Source: Prinsepia uniflora (Eukaryota > Streptophyta > Magnoliopsida > Rosales > Rosaceae). Taken from it: DNA of 64,000 nucleotides. Positions 50,785 to 59,737 of this stretch are shown piece by piece; position 1 is the stretch's first letter, and each line of letters begins with the position of its first letter. The notes beneath the pieces are model-generated. The model did no database searches and had not been told where the DNA came from. It was given only the letters and a program-made list of their open reading frames with translations. Position numbers and translations under genes: made by a program. The stretch spans positions 70,558,752 through 70,622,751 of the forward strand of contig CM064872.1 of assembly GCA_032719365.1 (NCBI GenBank). Reading direction: 5' to 3'.

Positions 50785-51993
50785 GGGTGTATTCAATTTA
50801 GATTTTAATGGGTTTCAAATCTGATGGGTTTTAACAGATTTTAAAAGCTTTTTATTGATTTCAAAGTGTTTACATATGGATTTTAAATTATTTATTTTTT
50901 GATTTGTTATGATTTTAAAATATTTATTATTATTTTAAAAGGTTTGTTATTATTATACCTATTTCACCCTCCCCTCAGTTGAAGTGTTATTAGAGACATC
51001 AAAACTGAAATCGTTTTTCTGAATCAAAGTAAAATCTTATCAATTTATGGAAAAAAATATCAAGTTTATCAATTATTTAACAAACAAAAGAATAACTTAC
51101 TATTAATTTAATTACAAAATCAACAAAATATCAGAAAACTGACCCTCGCTATTTACCAATTACCATGGCAGCAATAAGAGGCATTTGATAATTGAAATAT
51201 TACGGTGATGAGTTGCACCATAAAATCTGGGTGATGAGCTTTTAATTTGAAGAAAGCTTTCTTCTGCCGCTCCCATGTCTCGTTTTGCAACCTCAAAACC
51301 TACCACTGCAAGAGAAAATCTGCTGAGAAGGCAACAGCCTTGTTTGAGGGTACAAATGCAAATGCCCGAAGTATTTCAGAATTGGATCTATGAACGAAAA
51401 CTGTGACAGCTCGTCCATGAACTTAGTGGCGGAAAATGTAGAGAGCCATATGGTGGTCAATAAAGGACAGGAAAATGTTCTTCCAAATTAAGAGGTGGTG
51501 GTTTACTTAACTGATGTGAATGGCCAAAATCCATATGTTGCAGGGAATCAATTGGATGTTGCCAAGGTGGACGGTGTAGAGAAGGTGATTCAAGAAAGTC
51601 TTGATTTGGAAAATCCTATCCTGATTGAAATCTCAAACCAATTTGAAGATGATAAAGACTCCCCAAGGTTTTATTTTTATTTGTTTCAAATCTAATGAAA
51701 TTTTAAGATGGGAGGTGTTATTTGGGTGAAGGATTGGTTGGTATATTTTTCATCTTAAAATCCATCAATTCATCAAATCATTAAAAATCATGAAACTTTT
51801 GAATACACTTGAATTTGAAATTGTACCTTAAAATTTAATTGAATACACCTGAATTTTGAAGGGTTTTAAAAAAACTTACTAAAATCCTAATTGAATACAC
51901 CCATCTTTTAATAGAATCAATTAAAATCTTAATTGAATACCAATATATTTGAAAACACTCTGAAATCATTTAAAATCCCCAATTGAATGCACC
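50785..51993. mobile_element. Foldback/MITE-like DNA element with internal coding-like fragment
   Basis: Left end GGGTGTATTCAATTTAGATT and right end, reversed, GGTGCATTCAATTGGGGATT. The motif AATTGAATACACC and relatives recurs near the right end (about 51811, 51838, 51889, 51930, 51980) and the complementary phrase GATTTTAAAA-rich arm occupies 50800-50950. I could not find a clear target duplication. The element ends resemble those at 7596-8461, so they may belong to one group. Confidence 0.55.
51274..51693 (+). pseudogene. Coding-like fragment inside the foldback element, unrecognised
   Basis: Two overlapping frames look like protein rather than noise: MSRFATSKPTTARENLLRRQ from 51274, then after a shift MNENCDSSSMNLVAENVESH from 51391, one TAA stop, and EVVVYLTDVNGQNPYVAGNQ continuing to ISNQFEDDKDSPR. 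I do not recognise the protein. Balanced composition and position between inverted ends suggest a captured and decayed host gene piece. No function is claimed. Confidence 0.35.
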
Positions 51994-52502
51994 ATGTGTG
52001 TAAGATAATCTCCCTCTTCCATATAGTTTTATTGAAAACATGGAAACTCAAAATAGGAAAAACATAAAGTAAATAAGAAATACTACATTTAATAGTTTTT
52101 CTCTCTAAATATTATGTAGAAAATTTCGAATTTGACTAGGCATATTATTACTAAATGCCCATTTTATTTGACAAAGTTTTGATAATGCCATGTAATAATA
52201 TAACTAAAATCACCAAAAAAAATAGTATTTAATAACAAAATGAAGGGCCAAAATGAAAACTGAAATATAATCCAAGGACTATTACTATACTACACAGGTT
52301 ATAGGGTAGTTTGTCTAAAAATGACTAGAAGGGTTTGGGCCTCTAAGCTTTTAGTTTGCCGAAAATACCCTTATTAAAGATTCTTGACATGCGTTGAAGA
52401 CTGAAGACTAGAAGAAGAGCAAGGAGAGCCGAACCAGCCGTTCGCCAAAGCAAAACTGATACACACAGAGATATCTCCAAACCCAAAACCGGGCCTTCCA
52501 AA
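51994..52502 (+). other. RPB9 upstream region and 5' leader
   Basis: AT-rich promoter region. The last 120 bases before the ATG are purine-rich and leader-like without an upstream ATG in good context. No further gene. Confidence 0.5.
52336..52341 (+). promoter_or_regulatory. Site II-like TGGGCC element
   Basis: TGGGCC about 165 bp upstream of the RPB9 start codon. Such sites are frequent in promoters of plant housekeeping and growth genes; a single copy is weak evidence. Confidence 0.3.
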
Positions 52503-52531
52503 ATGAGTACCATGAAATTTTGCCGTGAATG
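52503..52531 (+). CDS. NRPB9: RPB9 exon 1 (29 nt)
   Basis: Codes MSTMKFCRE plus two bases of Cys10. The donor is TG/GTAAGA. The ATG is the first in the leader and gives the family N terminus. Confidence 0.95.
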
Positions 52532-54179
52532 GTAAGAAATACTCATGGCTGATTTCTATATTTATCACTGTATGAAACTTTATTTTCAATTTTGAATTGG
52601 TTCGTATTTTTCAGTAACAACATTCTGTATCCGAAGGAGGACAAGGACCAGAAGATCCTCCTCTATGCCTGCCGCAATTGCGATCACCAGGTTAGCTCAT
52701 TCTCTTCATCCGTCTTGATTTTTTCTTTTTTATTGCAAATACTTTGCGGTATAGATATTAAAGTCTCTAACTTTGATTGCAAAACCCACATTATTCTTCT
52801 GCGTAGTGCTGTGGTTTCTCTAATGCATGATTATCTCATTTGGATAATTAGAAATTGACGTAGATGCTTCCCTTGACCTTAGGGTTCTGGCCTTCTGCGT
52901 TGAATGATGTAATTTTTGTTTTGTTTTGGGTGAATTGTATTAAAATACGTTACATATAGAACTGTGCCCATTCTGATACCAATTTTTCTCTTTTGAAGTT
53001 GGCTTTTTTGTGCCATATTTTTTAATTTGAACTATATACTTGGAAAAAATGTGATAATTTTATACTCTTCTCCTTTTGGTTTTATGAACTTGTTGGGTTC
53101 CTTTATAGTTCCATGACCTCTTAATGGGATTGGCAAACTAAACATACAAACATTTAATAGCTCATGTATATATTAGGTTCTTTATGTGTTATTTGTTTGC
53201 AGGAGGTTGCTGATAACAACTGTGTGTATAGAAATGAGATACATCACGCTGTCGGGGAGCGCACCCAAATATTACAGGACGTAGCTGCAGATCCAACTCT
53301 TCCTCGAACCAAAGCTGTACGTTGTTCTGAGTGCAAGCATGGAGAAGCTGTCTTCTTTCAGGTAAAATACCTAACCATCTTTACGTTTTGGTCAACTGCT
53401 AGTTAGTTATGCCTTTTGGTTTATTATCAGTGTTCTGAATGTAAAACTAGATATTTTTAAACTCACATAACATATTCCACGTCATCACTCATTGGATGAA
53501 TTCTAACTTTGTTGATACTTCAAATTTTTATATCTTGTGGCTTTTGGATTTTCATGACATTGTGGCCGGCTTTTACTACTTCCGTATTAGTTAATGCGTC
53601 TGGATAACCATTTTTTTTTATGGAGTTATTGTGTCATTGCTAATTGCTTCTCTTTCATTTTGGATATTGATTGAACTATTTAGTAGTATCTATTAAAATG
53701 AGTCGGCCATGAGTAGATTCTTCTCGAAGCTCCATTTGTATTGAGCCCTAGTTGTGTTATTATGGAGAGATTGGTCGGCTCCTTTGTGTTGAAGCGTCTG
53801 TTTTTTGTCTTGAGTGAAATTTGGGAAGTTGGGTTTTCTTTTCGCTTTTTGGGGGTATATGGCCCTATAGAGTCCTTACATCTATGCTGATACCATTATT
53901 GAATAATGAGATCAAAGTCATGTGCAATAAACTGCACCTGATAGCTATTTGTTTATTCTTTGTAATTGCACTCCTTGAAGGGGCAAACTGAAACTCCTAG
54001 TAGTCTCTCAAGTCTCAACAACCTTTTCTGGTCTTTTTTTTTGGTGGGTAAGTTGTAAATCTGGTGCTAATAGGCTATGTGTATTTATATATGTGCAGGC
54101 AACTGCTAGAGGAGAGGAGGGTATGACATTGTTCTTTGTATGCTGCAACCCCAGGTGTGGCCATAGGTGGAGAGACTGA
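52503..54179 (+). CDS. NRPB9: DNA-directed RNA polymerase II subunit RPB9
   Basis: Small zinc-binding subunit of RNA polymerase II, which helps start-site choice, fidelity and TFIIS-dependent cleavage in the nucleus. Four exons, 52503-52531, 52615-52690, 53203-53361 and 54099-54179, all with GT-AG introns, sum to 345 nt: 114 residues plus TGA. The N-terminal zinc ribbon uses Cys7, Cys10, Cys29, Cys32 (MSTMKFCRECNNILYPKED, YACRNCDHQ). The C-terminal ribbon uses RCSECKHGEAVFFQ and FVCCNPRCGHRW (Cys76, Cys79, Cys103, Cys108). Length and both ribbons match complete plant RPB9. Divergent from the BCHB-like gene with about 2.7 kb between them. Whether it is the A or B paralogue cannot be told. Confidence 0.96.
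52615..52690 (+). CDS. NRPB9: RPB9 exon 2
   Basis: Codes from Cys10 through NNILYPKEDKDQKILLYACR and NCDHQ, finishing the first zinc ribbon. The acceptor is TTTTTCAG and the donor is CAG/GTTAGC. Confidence 0.95.
53203..53361 (+). CDS. NRPB9: RPB9 exon 3
   Basis: 53 codons, EVADNNCVYRNEIHHAVGER through RCSECKHGEAVFFQ. Carries the linker that contacts the polymerase jaw and the first half of zinc ribbon 2. Confidence 0.96.
53362..54098 (+). other. RPB9 intron 3
   Basis: T-rich intron of 737 bp with no gene. Intron 2 (52691-53202, 512 bp) is similar in character. Confidence 0.7.
54099..54179 (+). CDS. NRPB9: RPB9 exon 4
   Basis: 26 codons and TGA, ATARGEEGMTLFFVCCNPRC then GHRWRD. Completes zinc ribbon 2. 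The DPRTRADE-type loop is represented by ATARGEEG. Confidence 0.95.
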   Translation, partial: ATARGEEGMTLFFVCCNPRCGHRWRD

Positions 54180-54840
54180 GATCTACGCCAACCTTTCAAT
54201 GTGGTCAGTTTCATCCAACCGCTCCATGAACATGTGTTGTTCTGAACCAAATGTATTGTGCCCAAATTATACATTTTTGAAGAGTTTAGGAACGAGATTA
54301 TGGGATGGAACTTGTGTGTCGATTCAATATTTATTTTTATTTTTAATTTTTATCCACGGTAATTGCCTCTGGTTCTGGCAAACAATGGTTGTTCGGGCTA
54401 GGTTAAACTTGTGCGGCAGTTCCGGTAGTGAATCAATTAAAACTTGTGCCATAAAGGAGACTCAACATTCTCTTCTGCTCGTGATTAATGATAAAAAATA
54501 TATATAAACCTGAGTCTGCGCAAGAATGAATTCTCAGGTGGAAAATTTACAGTTCCACCAGGTGATTGCCTCTGAGATCTTTCTCTTTGTAAAAAAATGC
54601 CAAAAGAGGTTCAACTCATGTCCAAATTTGAACCTATGGTACAATGGAAACCTCCTGAACACATGAAAGTAAAAATTAGAAATTTTGTTCAAAAAAAGGT
54701 AAAAGAATAGAACGGGGGGAGACCAAGATTGGTTGCTTCAACCTCATTGATGGCTCAATTCTTTACAGAGCTATGGGAGACTAACCAGAAGATAGATATC
54801 GTCTGAGTGTACCGGTCTGATATGCAGTTCAAATTGGCTA
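54180..54840. other. RPB9 3' region
   Basis: Probable 3' untranslated region followed by AT-rich spacer. An open frame from 54136 overlaps exon 4 in another phase and lacks recognisable features. Confidence 0.5.
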
Positions 54841-54848
54841 AAAGCTCA

Positions 54849-54998
54849 TCATCTGCTGTGCGTTTGACGGCATTGCTTTCTACAGGTCTCCGCATTTAAC
54901 ATGACCGTGTAATCATGCTTGAGTGCTTCCAAACTTCGATAGTAGTCGTTCTCTAACCTATACCGGATCAGTTCCAGAGATACTGGAATCGCGCACCA
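54849..54998 (-). pseudogene. Bromodomain fragment, BRWD/PHIP-like
   Basis: Minus-strand frame IPVSLELIRYRLENDYYRSL followed by EALKHDYTVMLNAETC. This resembles the middle helices of the bromodomain in plant WD40-bromodomain (BRWD/PHIP-like) proteins, where RLENNYYRSLEAVKHD-type sequence is typical. After NAETC the similarity is lost and stops follow. No neighbouring exons or WD40 repeats are visible, so it looks like an isolated, truncated exon copy. The identification is from memory of the family. Confidence 0.45.
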
Positions 54999-54999
54999 G

Positions 55000-55628
55000 A
55001 GAGAGTTCGACAAACCAAAATTAAATTTCAAGAACCCACAAAGCACTTGAGAAGAAGAGAGTCAAGTGAAACTGTGAAAGCACACACGACATGGAAAATT
55101 GAACGGAACATGGTGAACCCTAGAAGAATAACAAAGATTAACAAGTTTGTAAACTTCAGCTTATACTGAAGTTGCTTCAGCTTCTCGATGCCAAGAGAAT
55201 CCTGAATAGGCCATTTAGTAGCAGTATTGATACCTAATTCTCTTGTACATACTTGTCAACACTAGGGATGTTAATTGGTACAGAAAAATCGACCAAAAGC
55301 CCGAATTGTCCCAAATCATATGAAATATTACCGAACAATAAAAACCGAACCCAAAAAGAAAAACCCGAACCTAATCGAAATTGATTCAGCTCATTTTCGG
55401 TTTTCGACAATCTAGTACATAAAAACAGGTAACAAATCGATTGCACTTGCATTAAATAAGGACATCATTGTTTTGGCCATTTTCACTTCAATAATTGGAT
55501 ATCATCGCCTCCACTTCGATATCATTGATTCATTGCTTTCAGTTTGATCTACCTTAATCTAAAACTCCAAATCTGCTTCAATCTCCACGCCGCTCTTAGC
55601 CTCTCACACAGGCTTCACTCTCACTCAC
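55000..55628. other. Intergenic spacer
   Basis: No gene recognised. It includes short AT-rich stretches and ends at an LTR-like start at 55629. Confidence 0.5.
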
Positions 55629-55927
55629 TGTAACAACCCGGAAATTCAGAAAAATTAATTTTCGTGAAATTAAAAAGTGAGTTGACAATTTTGCCCTTAT
55701 AGGTCAAAAGTTGACTTTGTACTCAGAGTACTTTTGGGAATTTTCGTGAGGACCTTTGCGTAGGCCTAGAAGTTCTGAGTCCGTAGACATGTCAGAATCC
55801 GAGCTCGGACAAGCATGTTATGGATCTAAAATGACCAAGAGTATTTTGGTAATTTCACAAGTGGAGATATTTTGTGATGGCGGCAAGTGTCCATCCTTAT
55901 CTCATATGTATGTGTGCATCGACTTAC

Positions 55928-55965
<38 letters not shown>

Positions 55966-56676
55966 GAGGTGTATGTTGTTGGGTTGACTGGAGAAGAAAA
56001 ACGGAGAGGAAGGAAAGGGAAGAAGAAAAAGGAAACACCATGAGAGGGCCAGAGAGAAATAAAGAAGAGAAGAAAAAAAAAACCCTAGAAAGGGAAGAAA
56101 GAGAACCAATGCAAACTAAAAACTCAAGAGATAAATCGAAAAACCAAAAAATTGGTAGTTCGAGTTTTTGAAGCTTCCTAGCTTGCAACCAAGCCCAATG
56201 ATATCCTAGTTGAGTTCCTAAGCTGAGTTGAATCAACAATCTTGAAGGTTGGACATTGATAGGGCGTTAATTAAACATTATTTTATATTATTTTATACCC
56301 TTTATATTTAACTTTTAATATTAAAATAATAAATAATTAGATAAAATAATATATTTTGTGATATTTCTATTTAAATAAATAAAACTTGTAATTTGGAGCG
56401 TTTTGGCGAAAGAATCGTCCCTATCAGAATTATAACGAAGAAATTATGGACGAATTTCGATTGAATTATATAAATTAATTAACATTTATGTTGCAAGCCC
56501 AAATTCATATTTTAAATCCAGCCCATTTTTTCTTTTGTGCAGCCCAGAGGAATGCGCCCAGCCCACAACCCGCTTGTAGACTCAGTAGCCCAGTCCATTT
56601 GACACGAGCCCAGCTGCAGCCCAATAAAACCGGCCCATGCAGCAAGCCCAGCCTTTCCAAGCTACCAGGCCCAAAC
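55629..56676 (+). mobile_element. Partial LTR-like (Ty3/gypsy-type) segment
   Basis: Begins TGTAACAACCCGGAAATTC, closely matching the start of the gypsy LTR at 62326 (TGTAACACCCCGGAAATTC). Text such as GTTGACTTT, TCTGAGTCCGTAGACATGTC and TGGTAATTT recurs in that LTR too. A second possible LTR start TGATAGGGCGTTAATTAAAC lies at 56258. The segment is interrupted at 56676 by the solo LTR and continues for 151 bp at 59587-59737. Its true 3' end is not identified. Confidence 0.5.
55939..55966. repeat. (GT)n microsatellite
   Basis: About 13 GT dinucleotides preceded by a short TA run, inside the LTR-like segment. Open frames across it are by-products. Confidence 0.85.
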
Positions 56677-59581
56677 TGTAACGACCCGTCCCGGGAGTCG
56701 GGATTAGTGAAGTGATTAGTAACGGATTAGCTGAGTTATTCGGTGTTTTGTGGGTTACTTTGGACGTTTGGCGTAAAATGATGATTTTGCCCCTGGTTTG
56801 GGCAAATTGTTGACTTTTAGTTCGGACGGTCAATTGGCCATTGACCGATGACTGTGACGTAGTTTGGGACGTCACCAGTCCGTAGACAGGTGACACGCCC
56901 GATTCCGACATCCGAGGAAGAAGTTATGATGTTCGGAAGGTTGGGGGCATTACCGTAATTTGATTAAAATAGGGGGAAAAGTTAACTTTTAGCACAATAG
57001 AGTTTTTACACGTAGACCGAGGACCGTTAGGTAGATCTCGTCGTCTTGAGTTTAACGACATGCGGCATGCTTTCAACGGACGTAGGACGAGTGAGATACG
57101 GGTCTAGAACGACGAAGGGCATAATAGTAATTTGAACTCAGAGGGGCATTTTGGTTTTTTTGGTGCCTTGGGAATTGTGCAATCTGATGAGGACAAGTGT
57201 GCAGTGTTCCTTGGATATTTTTGAGTTTGGGACCACAGGCTTTGACACGTGGGGGTTATCTAGTGGGTTCTACAAGGTTTCACGGGTAAATTAATTTGGG
57301 CTGTGTGTAGTGTAGTCGTGCATTCGAGAGAAAACAGAGTGAGGTTTGAGAGGGAAATTGATCGGGTTCTTGGTGAGTGTGTGAGTGTGATCAGGGGAAA
57401 GCTGAGAGTGCAAGGAAGGTGGTGAGAGGAATTGAGAAGTCGAGTGAGTGTGTAAGGAGGGTGTGAGTTTCTCAGGAAAACAGAGAGGGAGTTTGGTGGG
57501 GTGCTGTCGTGTTTTGATCAAAACGGTCGAGTGGTGGTGTTCAGAGGGCGGAGGAGGACCTGAGGAGTTGAGTGGACACCTAGGGACACGGCGGTGAGCG
57601 GCAGGTGAGGTAATTTCAATTTCCTCTGTTTTTCCGTTTTGTTTCAATTTGAAAGTCGTGACTTTTGGGGCTGAGTCGACGTGTTCTATAGGTTCTAATG
57701 AGTTCAGTAGGTCCTTAGGAGTCGTTTAAACTCGAAACCGTGATGGGGGGTTGCACAGTTGGCCGGGAAGCAAACAGGGTTTTGGACGGGTTTATGTTTC
57801 GAGTTGGGAAGATGGGATTGAAGCCGTGATTCTTAGTTTTGAGGATTGGGATTAGTTGCTTAGGGTTGGACGAAACTACGGGTGGAAAAAAGGATGAAAA
57901 TGGTGGAGGAAGGACGGAGAACTGGGCACGCCGGTTCAGACCGGTCAACCCATCGAAGAAGACGATGAACAGTGACTGTGTGCAGGCGCGTGAGGCCCAC
58001 GTGCAGCCACTTTGGGCGGCGCGTGGGGGCGTGTGGGGGGGATTCCGGCGAACCTTCCAACATAGTTTTTGGTTTAATCGATGTAACGAATCCGTTGGGA
58101 CAAGTTTCGGGACGATCTGACGTTGTTTCGGGTTAGTTCTAAGTAGTCGAAGGTTTAGGGTTCCGTTCAAAGTACGCTTAGTAGTTCGGGAAAATTATGG
58201 GACTTGAGTAGGACTTTTGTGAAGTAGTTAGTAACCTCGTTATGGGCTTTGGACAGGTTCGGGAAAGCCGAGGATAGCGGAATGGCCGGGGACGGCGTAA
58301 ATGCGCGCGTATCGAGGCGACATCGGAATGGTCTGTGAATGGGCTTTGCTTTCTAACTCTTGATGCATGCATATATGTTTTTATATGGTTTCTATACTCG
58401 ATTCTATGATTTGATTTATGATTGTGATAGATTATGGTTTTTGCACGTTTTACGAGGTTTCGCTTTCTCTTATGATTTGACGGTGGTTTTAATGATTTGA
58501 CTTTGGGTTTTGAAATATGATTTGATTTCAAGGTTTTGAAATGGATTTCGGAAAAGTGATTTCGGGCTGGGAGCCACGCTCTTATGATTTCAGAAAGGAT
58601 GTTTTGGATTTGGTTTTCGAGGTTTGGAAAGGAAGTCTGGATTTGGGTTCAAGACAGTGGTTCCGGATGCCGGCTTACAGAATCATTGTTGCGAATTCGG
58701 AGATAGATTTTCTGTGATTTTCACTGATTGAATAGAAAATGGTTTTGGTTTTAAAGACCCGGAAAGAAAAGAGAAAACCCACTGGATCTAGTTTTGAGTT
58801 TAAAGACTCGGAAGATTGACGGGGGGAGGGCCCTGGATTGATGTTTTGAGTTTAAGGACTCGGTATATGTTTTGAGTTTAAAGACTCGGATATGATACCC
58901 CCCGAGGCCTGTGATTGTGTTTTGAGTTTAAAGACTCGGATATCCCGGGAAGGCCTGGTTATTGCGCATTGTGTTTTGAGTTTAAAGACTCAGGCGCACT
59001 TGAGATCCAGTAAATGTGTATGAGTGGCGTTTTTCACTAGTTTTCTGATGTTTTGGGCAATGACCCGGATGAAGTGGATTTGACGAGTTTTGGGACTGAG
59101 TTCCCGGATTTGAGATTGATTTGAGGCTAAGGCCTGGATTTGAACAACGGGTTTGACACGATTTGATAAACAAAGTTTTCGTTAATGGTTTTTTATGTGA
59201 ATGGTTTCATAACTTGAATGGATATGCATGCATTGGTTATTGAAACGGAGGGTATAAATGTACTTGTGTTTTTGTTAACTTTTTTTAAACTTATACTTTA
59301 TTTTCGTCCACTCACAGTCTTTTCGTGTTTTCGATACCCTCCAGGTTGTTGCGGCGCGGGTTGTCGGTAGAAAGAGACGAAGACATCATACGTACGATCC
59401 ACAGTAGACTTTGCGCACTCTGGGAAGCTCGGAAGTTTTTGGACGGTCGGATCGAGAATCCATTGTCCGACTTACGTGTCACATGAAGGTTGGACGTCAG
59501 TTTAGCCTCCGTGTCATGCGTAAGTTAGACGGGATCAGGATTTAGCCCTTAATCCCGGGGGATTAGGGGTGGGTCTTGACA
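56677..59581 (+). mobile_element. Solo LTR, Ty3/gypsy type (2.9 kb)
   Basis: Starts TGTAACGACCCGTCCCGGG and ends GGGTGGGTCTTGACA, flanked by perfect 5-bp duplications CAAAC (56672-56676 and 59582-59586). No primer site, coding region or second LTR is present, so it is a solo LTR left by recombination. Phrases such as TTTGCCCCTGGTT, GACGTCACCAGTCCGTAGAC and GGGGCATTACCGTAATTT are shared with the neighbouring gypsy LTR, indicating related families. It contains a tandem motif array at 58791-58992. Confidence 0.88.
58791..58992 (+). repeat. Five-copy spaced repeat in solo LTR
   Basis: TTTTGAGTTTAAAGACTCGG occurs about five times, near 58792, 58843, 58869, 58919 and 58973, with spacers of 6 to 34 bp containing AGGCCTG or CCCGG. 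A weaker copy (GTTTTAAAGACCCGG) lies at 58748. Confidence 0.85.
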
Positions 59582-59737
59582 CAAACAGAAACCAGTTCGC
59601 GCGCCTGCAGCCAATCACCGAAGCCTCATGCCCACGTTCGGTGCGCGCATGCCGAAGTCCCCTTGCCGATTCAGCGCACGCCTGCTGAACTGATTACTTC
59701 TTGTCAGCAACAACTCTCCAACCCTAAGCTGCTCCAG

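Noticed and set aside
54136..54507. Open frame of 123 codons overlapping the end of RPB9
   Set aside because: Starts inside RPB9 exon 4 in another phase and runs into the 3' region; no conserved features.
55756..56239. Open frames on both strands around the GT repeat
   Set aside because: Their translation is dominated by the microsatellite and A-rich stretches, inside an LTR-like segment.
57291..58531. Several 100-150 codon frames on both strands
   Set aside because: They overlap each other in different frames inside the solo LTR and have low-complexity composition with no recognised domain.
58791..58992. CRISPR-like spaced repeats
   Set aside because: Plant nuclear context, imperfect repeats, irregular spacers and location inside an LTR rule this out.
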